DNA of 14,471 bases from Bog-473 sp035552095 (GCA_035552095.1 DASZMA010000146.1:1-14471); one strand, 5' to 3'. Shown: positions 8,150 to 14,471, counted from the first letter of the stretch. The notes: generated from the letters alone by a model not told the origin. Program-made: numbers and translations.

Positions 8150-9073
8150 ATGGTCCTCGTCGCCCCCCAGCCGAACCCGGTCGCCGACCGCGGCTCGGCG
8201 TCGCGCCGGGGCCCGGGGTGGCACGGGCGGTTGACGGCCGCCCGCTGCGCCGCGGTGGCCGAGCCGGCCACGCCGGCCCGTCACGAGGTCCTGCGGCTCC
8301 TGCGCGACGGTTCGGGGAGCCGCCCCAGCTTCAACTCCGGTCTGGCCGGCGGCTTACGCGCCTGGTTGGAGGACGCCGCCAGTGAGCTGGCCGCCTCCCG
8401 GGGTGAGGAGGCACCTCCCCTCTTCCTCGGTCCGCGCCAACTGCTGGCCGAGGCGGGGTCCGACCACTCGCCCGGGCTGGAGGAATTTCCGGCGCCCTTG
8501 GTCACCTCATGTCTGGTCCATGCCCTCTTCCGACAGGTCGTGACGACGGGCACCGTCGACGATCCGCTCACCGACGCCCTCGACGCTCTGAGCGTCGATC
8601 CGTCCCGGGCCGACCTGGTGCGCCACGTCACGAAACTCACCGCGCCGGCTCGCCGCGCTCTGGCGGCCACCCTGACCACCCACGTGAGCCACCTGATCGA
8701 TCTGACCCCGCGCTTCTCGCCGGGCTGGCTGCCCCGGACCGACGACCGGGTGGCCATTCCGCTGGCCGGGGGCCGGGTGGTGCTGCATGGAACATTCAAT
8801 CTCCTGGTGGGGACCCCGGCACCGGGCACGGCCTCGCTGTGCGCGCTGGGCCTCGCCACCGGCGGACGCTGGGGCGGTGCCCGCACGGCGCTGCACTATC
8901 TGGCGTTACTCGAGGCCTTGCGCAGCGGCACTCCCCCCTTCCGCCTGGCCCTGCTGCACTCGGCCCTCGGCGGCTACGGCGTCGAGGACGTGCTGGAGGA
9001 CCATCTTCGGGCGATCGTCTCGCACCTGGTGGTCGGCCTGTCCGCCCTGGCCCGGGAGGACGCCGGTGCCTGA
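8150..9073 (+). CDS. Unknown protein resembling a degenerate PD-(D/E)XK nuclease domain
   Basis: The 307-residue product starts at ATG 8150. I do not recognise a named family. The C-terminal third resembles the RecB/Cas4-like PD-(D/E)XK layout, by eye only. LAGGRVVLHGTFNLLVG at 205-221 corresponds to the strand pattern GxxDLxxG, with Asn217 where the metal-binding Asp should be. ALGLATGG at 232-239 stands where D/E-x-K is expected and has none of those residues. ALHYLALLEALRSGTPPF at 247-264 matches the helix that usually carries Q..Y. If the comparison holds, the protein is catalytically dead and more likely binds nucleic acid or a partner. There is no signal peptide or membrane span. The stop overlaps the next gene by eight bases. 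Start choice is moderate: no clear Shine-Dalgarno sequence, but the N-terminus GPGWHGRLTAARCA reads as coding. The gene's existence is likely; the fold is a hypothesis. Confidence 0.75.
   Translation: MVLVAPQPNPVADRGSASRRGPGWHGRLTAARCAAVAEPATPARHEVLRLLRDGSGSRPSFNSGLAGGLRAWLEDAASELAASRGEEAPPLFLGPRQLLAEAGSDHSPGLEEFPAPLVTSCLVHALFRQVVTTGTVDDPLTDALDALSVDPSRADLVRHVTKLTAPARRALAATLTTHVSHLIDLTPRFSPGWLPRTDDRVAIPLAGGRVVLHGTFNLLVGTPAPGTASLCALGLATGGRWGGARTALHYLALLEALRSGTPPFRLALLHSALGGYGVEDVLEDHLRAIVSHLVVGLSALAREDAGA
9054..9060 (+). promoter_or_regulatory. Strong Shine-Dalgarno site of the second nuclease-like gene
   Basis: GGGAGGA lies five bases before GTG 9066. It is one of the few good ribosome binding sites in the window and fixes the start of the downstream gene inside the end of the upstream one. 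Confidence 0.7.
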
Positions 9074-9920
9074 CGCCGCCGCCCGCCAGCTCACCGACGC
9101 GCTGCTGGCTCCGTTGACCCTCGACCCGTCCGTGCTGGTGGAGGCCGAGGGGATCCCCGAGACCCTCGCCGCCCATGCCATGCCCTGCCCGGGGGCGGGG
9201 CCGTTCCGATTGACCGACCACGCGGTGCGGACGGCGCTCACCCCGCGCCAGGACGCCGGGACGGATACGCCGTTCGCCTGGTCGGCCCGCACCGCCAGGC
9301 GCGCCCTCGGCGTGGCGGCCGTGCGCTCGCTGGCGACCGGCCAGGTGCGCTCGCCCACCGAGGGCGTCCGCTCCAGGGTGGCACAGGCCACCCGGAGCGG
9401 CGAGGGCCACCATCCCACCTCCGCCATGGACCGCTGGCTGGCCTCCCTACCGGCGGCCGCGCTGAACGCGGTGGTGGCCGAGGCCGTCACCTGGGCCACC
9501 CGGTTGTGGAGCGCACTGGATTGGAGCGCCTTCGAGACGGCGCCCACCATCGGCCGCGACCACTGGTGGAACAGTCCGCACTCATCGCTCCTGGCCATCC
9601 GCAGCCGGGCCGAGGTCCGCTCGGCCGTCCGCGATAGCGCCGGCCAACCCGCCTCCGTCCACCTGGTCGTCCTCGGCGGCGCCCGTCGGGCGACCGTCAG
9701 AGCCGAACTCAGCGTGGTGGCTCTGGTCGAGGCCTTGCGCCGCAGCGACCCCCTCCCGCCGGGCCGGGTCGTGGGGTGGTGGCCCGATTCTGGGCACCTG
9801 GTCCGGGTCGAGATCGACCGCTCCACCCTCGACACCGGGGTGGTTGCCGTGGCCCGCGCCCTGACCTCATTGGCGGGCGCCCGCACCCCTCTGCAGGCTG
9901 AAACGGCGGCTGCGGCATGA
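9066..9920 (+). CDS. Unknown protein, probable partner or paralogue of the upstream gene
   Basis: The 284-residue product starts at GTG 9066, fixed by a strong Shine-Dalgarno site five bases upstream, and overlaps the preceding stop by eight bases. No named family is recognised. Its C-terminal half has a similar order of elements to the upstream protein: LLAIRSRAEVRSAV at 175-188, a hydrophobic strand VHLVVLGG at 198-205, a helix ELSVVALVEALRRSDPLPPG at 214-233, then RVVGWWPDSGHLVRVEID at 234-251. This also resembles a PD-(D/E)XK core in which the D/E-x-K strand has lost its charged residues (VLGG) and the first acidic residue could only be Glu183. Both proteins have a 'helix, then PP' feature before the last strand. 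Tight overlap suggests equal expression and perhaps a complex. It ends 35 bases before typA. No transmembrane or signal segment is seen. Coding status is well supported; homology of the pair is by eye only. Confidence 0.75.
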   Translation: MPDAAARQLTDALLAPLTLDPSVLVEAEGIPETLAAHAMPCPGAGPFRLTDHAVRTALTPRQDAGTDTPFAWSARTARRALGVAAVRSLATGQVRSPTEGVRSRVAQATRSGEGHHPTSAMDRWLASLPAAALNAVVAEAVTWATRLWSALDWSAFETAPTIGRDHWWNSPHSSLLAIRSRAEVRSAVRDSAGQPASVHLVVLGGARRATVRAELSVVALVEALRRSDPLPPGRVVGWWPDSGHLVRVEIDRSTLDTGVVAVARALTSLAGARTPLQAETAAAA

Positions 9921-9938
9921 ACCTGCTCTGACCTCGCC

Positions 9939-9944
9939 TATCGT
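9939..9944 (+). promoter_or_regulatory. Possible -10 element of typA
   Basis: TATCGT matches the actinobacterial -10 pattern TANNNT and ends 11 bases before ATG 9956. No ribosome binding site lies between them, so a leaderless or near-leaderless typA message would fit. No clear -35 is visible. It is equally possible that typA is read only from the upstream operon. Confidence 0.3.
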
Positions 9945-9955
9945 TGCTTCCTCCC

Positions 9956-11791
9956 ATGCAGAAGCGCGAAGACATCAGAAATGTGGCCATTGTGGCCCAC
10001 GTCGACCACGGCAAGACGACATTGGTCGATGCCATGCTGCGCCAGACCGGCGCGTTCGGAGCCCATCAGGAGGTGACCGACCGGGTCATGGACTCGGGGG
10101 ACCTCGAGCGTGAGAAGGGCATCACCATCCTGGCCAAGAACACCGCCGTGCGCTGGGGCGGGGTGAAGATGAACGTGATCGACACGCCGGGTCACGCCGA
10201 CTTCGGCGGTGAGGTCGAGCGCGGCTTGAACATGGTCGACGGTGTGCTGCTGTTGGTGGACGCCTCGGAAGGCCCCCTGCCCCAGACCCGCTTCGTGCTG
10301 CGCAAGGCGCTGGAAGCCCGGCTACCCGTCGTCCTGGTCATCAACAAGGTCGACCGGGCCGACGCCCGGATTGACGAAGTGGTGAACCAAGTCGAGGAGT
10401 TGTTCCTCGATCTCGACGCCGACGAGCACCAGATCGACTTCCCCATCCTCTACGCCAACGCGCGGGCAGGCTGGGTCAGCACGGAGAAGGGCGTCGAGGG
10501 CACCGACGTCAGCCCGCTCTTCCAGGCCATCATCGACCACATCCCGGCGCCCGAATTCGAGGAAGGCGCCCACACCCAGGCGCTGGTCTGCAACCTGAGC
10601 GCGTCGCCCTACCTGGGGCGCCTGGCCATCTGCCGCATCCACAACGGTCATCTCGTAAAGGGCAGCACCATCACCTGGTGCCAGCTGGACGGCACCTTCG
10701 AGAAGGCCAAGATCACCGAGATGTACCTCACCGAGTCCCTGCAGCAGATCCCGGCCGAGACCGCCGGTCCGGGGGAGATCGTCTCGGTGGCCGGCCTGTC
10801 CGAGGTGACCATCGGCGAGACGTTGGCCGATGTCGACAATCCGGTGGCCCTCCCGGCCATCACGGTCGACGAGCCCAGCCTGGCCATGACCATCGGCATC
10901 AACACCTCGCCGCTGTCGGGCAAGGACGGCACCAAGCTCACGGCCCGCCTGCTCAAGAGCCGGCTCGACACCGAGCTCATCGGCAACGTGGCCATTCAGG
11001 TCAAGCCGACGGACCGACCTGACCTATGGGAGGTCCTGGGCCGGGGCGAGCTGCAGCTGGCCGTGCTGGTCGAGACCATGCGTCGCGAGGGCTTCGAAAT
11101 GACCGTGGGCAAGCCCCAGGTCGTGACCCGGGAGATCGACGGCAAGGTTTACGAACCGGTCGAGCGGGTCTCGGTGGATGTGCCCGACGACTATCTCGGT
11201 GTGGTGACCCAGCTGTTGGCGTTGCGCAAGGGCACCATGATCGAAATGGTCAACCACGGCTCGGGCTGGGTCCGCCTGGACTACCGCGTCCCGGCCCGCG
11301 GCCTCATCGGCTTCCGCACCGAGTTCCTCACCGATACCCGCGGCACCGGGATCCTGCATCACATCTTTGACGGCTGGGAGCCCTGGCACGGCGAGCTCAA
11401 GACCCATCGCAACGGCTCCATGGTGGCCGACCGGCGCGGCCTGACCACCACCTTCGCCCTGATGAACCTCCAGGAGCGCGGCACCATGATCGTGGGTCCC
11501 GCCGAGGACGTCTACGAGGGCATGGTCATCGGTGAGAACGCCCGGCAGGAAGAGATGGACGTCAACCCGACCAAGGAGAAGAAGCTCAACAACATCCGCT
11601 CGGCCAACGCCGAGGAGTTCGAGCGCCTGACGCCCGCGCTGAACTTCTCTTTGGAGCACGCCCTCGAGTTCATTCAGGATGACGAGTGCGTGGAGGTGAC
11701 GCCCAAGGTGGTGCGGTTGCGCAAGGTCGTCCTCGACCAGGCCGTCCGGGGCCGCACCCGCAGTCGGGCCCGCGACCAGAACGCGTCATAG
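9956..11791 (+). CDS. typA: Translational GTPase TypA/BipA
   Basis: The 611-residue product has the full TypA layout. The GTPase motifs are AHVDHGKTT at 14-22 (G1), EKGITI at 53-58 (switch region), DTPGH at 76-80 (G3) and NKVD at 130-133 (G4). Elongation-factor-like domains and the TypA-specific C-terminal domain follow, and the length matches the family (about 605-620). TypA binds the 70S ribosome in the GTP form and supports 50S subunit assembly and growth under stress or cold. The ATG at 9956 is preferred over an upstream TTG (9944) because QKREDIRNVAIVAHVDHG is the usual N-terminus. There is no Shine-Dalgarno sequence. A hairpin follows the stop. The G5 position reads ANA (167-169) where ASA is usual. 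The gene lies 35 bases after the nuclease-like pair and may share its transcript. Confidence 0.97.
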   Translation: MQKREDIRNVAIVAHVDHGKTTLVDAMLRQTGAFGAHQEVTDRVMDSGDLEREKGITILAKNTAVRWGGVKMNVIDTPGHADFGGEVERGLNMVDGVLLLVDASEGPLPQTRFVLRKALEARLPVVLVINKVDRADARIDEVVNQVEELFLDLDADEHQIDFPILYANARAGWVSTEKGVEGTDVSPLFQAIIDHIPAPEFEEGAHTQALVCNLSASPYLGRLAICRIHNGHLVKGSTITWCQLDGTFEKAKITEMYLTESLQQIPAETAGPGEIVSVAGLSEVTIGETLADVDNPVALPAITVDEPSLAMTIGINTSPLSGKDGTKLTARLLKSRLDTELIGNVAIQVKPTDRPDLWEVLGRGELQLAVLVETMRREGFEMTVGKPQVVTREIDGKVYEPVERVSVDVPDDYLGVVTQLLALRKGTMIEMVNHGSGWVRLDYRVPARGLIGFRTEFLTDTRGTGILHHIFDGWEPWHGELKTHRNGSMVADRRGLTTTFALMNLQERGTMIVGPAEDVYEGMVIGENARQEEMDVNPTKEKKLNNIRSANAEEFERLTPALNFSLEHALEFIQDDECVEVTPKVVRLRKVVLDQAVRGRTRSRARDQNAS

Positions 11792-11799
11792 CCACGCCC

Positions 11800-11827
11800 G
11801 CCAGGCAGTTCGGCGGACCCGCCTGGC
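11800..11827 (+). terminator. Hairpin downstream of typA
   Basis: GCCAGGC (11800-11806) pairs perfectly with GCCTGGC (11821-11827). Inside, GTTC (11808-11811) can pair with GGAC (11815-11818) across a GGC loop, so the structure is longer than the outer seven pairs. It lies eight bases after the typA stop. No T-run follows, as is common in GC-rich actinobacteria. It is probably a terminator or RNA-stabilising hairpin separating typA from the tRNA gene. Confidence 0.5.
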
Positions 11828-11828
11828 C

Positions 11829-11834
11829 TAGCAT
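11829..11834 (+). promoter_or_regulatory. Possible -10 element of the tRNA-Ser gene
   Basis: TAGCAT fits TANNNT and lies nine bases before the mature tRNA 5' end, so transcription would begin within a few bases of the tRNA. The corresponding -35 would fall inside the typA hairpin and is not consensus. Weak support. Confidence 0.3.
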
Positions 11835-11843
11835 GACCCCCTT

Positions 11844-11928
11844 GGAGGGATGGCAGAGCGGACAAATGCGCAGCTCTTGAAAAGCTGTGAGGTGCAAGCC
11901 TCCGTGGGTTCGAATCCCACTCCCTCCG
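11844..11928 (+). tRNA. tRNA-Ser, anticodon UGA
   Basis: The cloverleaf is complete. Acceptor stem GGAGGGA (11844-11850) pairs with TCCCTCC (11921-11927), with discriminator G11928. The anticodon stem CAGCT/AGCTG encloses the loop CTTGAAA with anticodon TGA at 11878-11880. A long class II variable arm has GAGG (11889-11892) pairing with CCTC. The T arm is GTGGG-TTCGAAT-CCCAC (11904-11920). The long variable arm and anticodon both mean serine, reading UCN codons, chiefly UCA. The 3' CCA is not encoded. The gene lies 52 bases after typA and converges on a CmoM-like methyltransferase gene. Confidence 0.97.
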
Positions 11929-11970
11929 CTCGCTCGTCGACCAGTTGGCTGTAGCGCAGCCCGTAGCCGG

Positions 11971-12771
11971 TCAGCCCGCTTTGCGCCCCACCAGATGAAA
12001 GACGCGACTGAGTTGGCGGTAGGGGTCCCGCCGGCTGGCTTCGAGTTCGACCGCGGCCGTCGCCGCCACCTGCTTGGCGTCGGTGGGGTCTAACTCGGCT
12101 CCACTGAACTCGAGCCAGTCGACGAACAGCCAGACCCCGTACCAACGCACCGGCTCGACATCCCCGCTCCGCAGGAGCTGGCTGACTTCCTCCACCGTGT
12201 CGGCTCGCCCCGGCACACCCAACACCCCGATGCCGGTCCTGGCGTCAAACGCGGCCAGCGCGTCCTCCCATCGCCGCTCCAAGGCCGGGCGCACCGCCCC
12301 CGTCTCGGCGTTGCCCGTCATGATCGAGACGATGCCCCCGTCAGCGGCGCACCGGCACAGCTGATGGACCAGTGGTTCGGGCTGCTCCACGTATCCGAGC
12401 ACGCCATGGCACAACACGGCGGCGAAGCGCCGGCCGCTCACCGCCTCGTCGGCGTTCTCGCCGTCGGCCTGGAGGAGTGTCACCCGTCGCTGGACCTCCG
12501 CCGGTAACCGCTGGAGCCGCCCTCGTGCTTTGTCCAGCATGGCCGGCGACGGATCCAACAAGGTCACGTCGTAACCAGCTTGGGCCAGCGGAAACGACTG
12601 ATGGCCTGCTCCACCACCGACGTCCAAGACCGGGGCTGGAGGCTCAGGCAGGTGCTCAAGGAGGTGGTGGTGCATCACATAGGTGCGCACGTACCCCTTG
12701 ACGGTGGCGTAGGCCTCATCGACGAATTGGTCAGCCAGGCTGCTACTGGCCCAGGTGTCATCGCTCACCAC
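11971..12771 (-). CDS. SAM-dependent methyltransferase resembling CmoM (tRNA wobble-uridine modification)
   Basis: The 266-residue product is a class I methyltransferase: VLDVGGGAGHQS at 48-59 is the SAM-binding loop and Asp73 in LLDPS is the acidic residue expected to hold the ribose. Beyond the common fold it resembles E. coli CmoM along its length: ADQF....YATVKGYVR near 13-29 (CmoM AEKF....YGTTKGQLR), LCHGVLGYV at 120-128 (LFHAVLEWV), GGIVSIM at 145-151 and ELEASRRDPYRQLSRVFHLVGRK at 242-264, like CmoM's ELETRYCRQEPYITLGRYIHVTARK end. CmoM methylates the carboxymethoxy group of cmo5U34 in several tRNAs, among them tRNA-Ser(UGA). The gene converges on a tRNA-Ser(UGA) gene 42 bases away, which is suggestive only. 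Actinobacteria are not known to me to have the upstream CmoA/CmoB enzymes, so the substrate may differ. Start is GTG 12771 or GTG 12768; no ribosome binding site is seen. Confidence 0.85.
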   Translation of the reverse strand: MVSDDTWASSSLADQFVDEAYATVKGYVRTYVMHHHLLEHLPEPPAPVLDVGGGAGHQSFPLAQAGYDVTLLDPSPAMLDKARGRLQRLPAEVQRRVTLLQADGENADEAVSGRRFAAVLCHGVLGYVEQPEPLVHQLCRCAADGGIVSIMTGNAETGAVRPALERRWEDALAAFDARTGIGVLGVPGRADTVEEVSQLLRSGDVEPVRWYGVWLFVDWLEFSGAELDPTDAKQVAATAAVELEASRRDPYRQLSRVFHLVGRKAG

Positions 12772-12774
12772 ACC

Positions 12775-12780
12775 AAGATA
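12775..12780 (-). promoter_or_regulatory. Possible -10 element of the CmoM-like gene
   Basis: On the minus strand TATCTT fits the TANNNT pattern and ends six bases before GTG 12768 (three before GTG 12771). A transcript starting at GTG 12768 would be leaderless, which would favour that start codon and explain the missing Shine-Dalgarno sequence. No clear -35 was found. Confidence 0.35.
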
Positions 12781-12800
12781 CGGCGGTCGGCTCGTCGCAC

Positions 12801-12829
12801 TTGACCGCCCCGCCCACAGTCAGCAATGT
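12801..12829 (+). promoter_or_regulatory. Possible promoter of the CoA-transferase gene
   Basis: TTGACC (12801-12806) and CAATGT (12824-12829) are spaced by 17 bases, a good -35/-10 geometry with a near-consensus -35 and a partial -10. A start site would fall about 40 bases before ATG 12876. The region is a 104-base divergent spacer, so a promoter in this direction is expected if the gene is not silent. Confidence 0.35.
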
Positions 12830-12875
12830 GTGGCCGTGCCCACTCACCTTCTCCTGACCGCCGGCTGACCGGCCC

Positions 12876-14063
12876 ATGGGCGCGCTCAGTGGGGTGAAGG
12901 TCATAGAGGCCGGGCTGCTGGTGCAGGGCCCGCAAGCGTCGCTGACCATGCTGGAGTGGGGGGCCGACGTCATCAAGGTGGAACTCCCCGGGTTCGGTGA
13001 TCAGAGTCGGTGGCTACCCATCAGCCGGGAGGACCGGCGCTCGGCCTTCTTCACCGCCTACAACCGGGGCAAGCGGAGCGTGACGGTCGACCTGCGAGTG
13101 CCCGCTGGTCGCGAGGTCTTCCTCCGACTGCTCGAGCGAGCCGACGTCGTGATCACCAACTTCAAGCCGGGCACGATGGAGAGCTGGGGTCTGGGCTACG
13201 CCGACGCGGCCGCACGCAACGAGCGGATCGTCTACGCCATGGGGTCCTCGTTCGGCCCGGAGGGTCCCGACGCCGGCCGGGAGGGCGCCGACCTCAGCGC
13301 GCAAGCGGCCGGTGGCCTCATCAGCACGACAGGTGGCCGGGGGGCCGACCCGAGTTCGATCGGCGCCACCGTGGCCGACCACATCTCGGGCCAGAACCTG
13401 CTCGCCGGGATCCTCGCCGCGCTCTACGCGCGGGAGCAGACGGGCCGGGGACAGCTGATCGAGACCTCGCTGCTCGGGGGCCAGATCTGGGCCCAGGCCG
13501 GCGAGTACACCCGCTACCTCATGTCCGGGTTGGTCTCAGGTCCGAGCGGACGCGGTCACCCGATGATCCCAGGCATCTACGGCGTCTTCCCCACCTCCGA
13601 CGGCTGGATCGCCATTGTGGGCATCGCCGGGCCGGCCCGCGATCTCTTCTATCGAACCATCGGTCGGCCTGATCTGATTGCGCAGTTCGATCAGCTCCTG
13701 TACTTCGAGGATGACCGGGATGCGCTGTGGCCCATCCTCGACGAGGTATTCGCCCAGAAACCGACGGCCGAATGGTGCCGCCTGCTGGGGGACGCCGGCC
13801 TGCGCTTCGCTCCGGTGCGTAATCACGCCGAGGTGGCGTCCGATCCCGGCGTCCGCGCCAACGGCTACATCACCCGGGTCGCCGCATCCGCCGAGGGCAC
13901 CGCCGAGCAGGAAGTCGTGCGTTCACCGGTTCGCTTCGCGGGCCAGGAGACCCCGGCCGCGGTCGAGGTCCCTGAGCTGGGCCAGCACACCGAAGATGTT
14001 CTCCTCGAGAACGGCTACTCCTGGGACGAGATCGGGGCACTGTCGGCCGACGGGGCCATATAG
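12876..14063 (+). CDS. Class III CoA-transferase (CaiB/BaiF family)
   Basis: The 395-residue product matches the family III CoA-transferase fold and its usual length of about 390-410. Typical blocks are LSGVKVIEAG at 4-13, WGADVIKVELP at 28-38, NRGKRSVTVDL at 63-73, NFKPG at 95-99 and GQLIETSLL near 196. Asp139 in GREGADLSAQ corresponds to the aspartate that forms the enzyme-CoA anhydride in formyl-CoA transferase. Members move CoA between carboxylic acids as interlocked dimers, for example in oxalate, carnitine, bile-acid or branched-acid breakdown; the substrate cannot be told from sequence. The ATG has no Shine-Dalgarno sequence, and a small hairpin GCCGG-CTGA-CCGGC (12860-12873) sits just before it. 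The gene is divergent from the methyltransferase and convergent with a VOC-fold gene 26 bases beyond its stop. Confidence 0.93.
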   Translation: MGALSGVKVIEAGLLVQGPQASLTMLEWGADVIKVELPGFGDQSRWLPISREDRRSAFFTAYNRGKRSVTVDLRVPAGREVFLRLLERADVVITNFKPGTMESWGLGYADAAARNERIVYAMGSSFGPEGPDAGREGADLSAQAAGGLISTTGGRGADPSSIGATVADHISGQNLLAGILAALYAREQTGRGQLIETSLLGGQIWAQAGEYTRYLMSGLVSGPSGRGHPMIPGIYGVFPTSDGWIAIVGIAGPARDLFYRTIGRPDLIAQFDQLLYFEDDRDALWPILDEVFAQKPTAEWCRLLGDAGLRFAPVRNHAEVASDPGVRANGYITRVAASAEGTAEQEVVRSPVRFAGQETPAAVEVPELGQHTEDVLLENGYSWDEIGALSADGAI

Positions 14064-14080
14064 CGCCGGCAACCGGGCGC
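14063..14080. terminator. Hairpin in the convergent gap between CoA-transferase and VOC genes
   Basis: GCGCC (14063-14067) pairs with GGCGC (14076-14080). After a bulged G75, GG (14068-14069) pairs with CC (14073-14074) around a CAA loop. It sits in the 26-base gap between two convergent stops, where a bidirectional terminator is expected. No T-run is present on either side. Confidence 0.35.
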
Positions 14081-14089
14081 CCTCGCACC

Positions 14090-14470
14090 TCAGGCCGGGT
14101 CCGCCACCTGCTCCATGAACTCGAGACGGATACCGCCCGGCGCCTCCACGAAGGCGATGCGGCGGGTGCCGAACCTTCCCGAGACGGTGCGGGGGCCCCA
14201 GAGCACGGTGTGTCGAGCCAGCTCAGCGTCGAGGTCATCGACGAAGAGGGCGGGGTGCAGGAAGCCCTCATCGGGCAAGTCGCAGGCGTCCTCGTAAATA
14301 GCCTTGGTGAAGAGGGTGAGGTTCAGCGCACCCAGAGACACGTCGGCCCGGCGACCGTTCTCCCATGCCACCGGGTCCGTCACCTGCGCTCCCGCCGCCA
14401 CGTACCACTCGCAGGCCGCCTCGAGGTCGACCACTTTCACCGCCAGGTTGGCCATGCCGGTTACGCCCAT
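14090..14470 (-). CDS. VOC-fold (glyoxalase/bleomycin-resistance superfamily) protein, possibly 5'-incomplete
   Basis: The product from ATG 14470 has 126 residues, a normal length for a two-module VOC protein. It shows the repeated strand-helix-strand pattern: LAVKVVDLEAACEWY at 9-23, LNLTLF at 49-54, LHPALFVDDLDAELARH at 71-87 and APGGIRLEFME at 110-120. His72 and Glu117 stand at two usual metal-ligand positions, while the first ligand position, normally His before the first strand, reads Asn8. Members include glyoxalases, methylmalonyl-CoA epimerases and dioxygenases; this one cannot be assigned. The ATG touches the window edge, so a longer start is possible; ATG 14455 is an alternative. 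Its convergence on a CoA-transferase gene may reflect shared acyl-CoA chemistry, but this is inference. Confidence 0.85.
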   Translation of the reverse strand: MGVTGMANLAVKVVDLEAACEWYVAAGAQVTDPVAWENGRRADVSLGALNLTLFTKAIYEDACDLPDEGFLHPALFVDDLDAELARHTVLWGPRTVSGRFGTRRIAFVEAPGGIRLEFMEQVADPA

Positions 14471-14471
14471 G

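Noticed and set aside
8150..9073. Calling the first unknown gene a functional Cas4/RecB nuclease
   Set aside because: The metal-binding Asp and the D/E-x-K residues are missing and no cysteine cluster for an iron-sulfur centre is present.
11947..11961. Hairpin GGCTG-TAGCG-CAGCC between tRNA-Ser and the CmoM-like gene as a terminator
   Set aside because: Only five base pairs with no T-run on either strand; too weak to call, although a terminator is expected in this convergent gap.
1..14471. Mobile elements, CRISPR arrays, toxin-antitoxin or phage genes
   Set aside because: No transposase, integrase, regularly spaced repeats or small toxin-like gene pairs were seen, and coding style looks uniform throughout.

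Overview
The window is a compact, GC-rich bacterial chromosome segment with almost no non-coding DNA: every intergenic gap is under about 160 bases, and GTG starts are frequent. The lhr helicase, the fused pxpB-pxpC gene, the scarcity of Shine-Dalgarno sequences and the GC-rich codon use all point to an actinobacterium. An Acidimicrobiia-like lineage is my guess, not a demonstrated placement. No mobile element, CRISPR array or rRNA was seen.

Layout. Positions 1-6630 (minus) hold a tight unit: a large Lhr-family helicase, then pxpA, then a fused pxpB-pxpC gene that runs off the left edge. Together the pxp genes encode the ATP-dependent 5-oxoprolinase that recycles pyroglutamate. Gaps are 3 and 10 bases, so co-transcription is likely. 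The lhr leader (6631-6788) carries a perfect 13-base palindrome plus an extra half-site, a possible operator. Positions 6789-8058 (minus) encode a patatin-like phospholipase preceded by a small single-pass membrane protein.

Positions 8150-9920 (plus) hold two overlapping genes of unknown function whose layout resembles PD-(D/E)XK nuclease domains without the catalytic residues. They lie directly upstream of typA/bipA (9956-11791), the ribosome-associated GTPase. A hairpin follows typA, then a tRNA-Ser(UGA) gene. Convergent to the tRNA is a methyltransferase resembling CmoM, the enzyme that methylates a modified wobble uridine in this same tRNA in Escherichia coli. Divergent from it is a class III (CaiB/BaiF) CoA-transferase, which converges on a VOC-fold protein at the right edge.

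Most of the window is housekeeping or ordinary metabolism. The parts that merit attention are the apparently catalytically dead nuclease-like pair beside typA, the CmoM-like gene beside a candidate substrate tRNA, the lhr-pxp linkage and the palindrome in the lhr leader.
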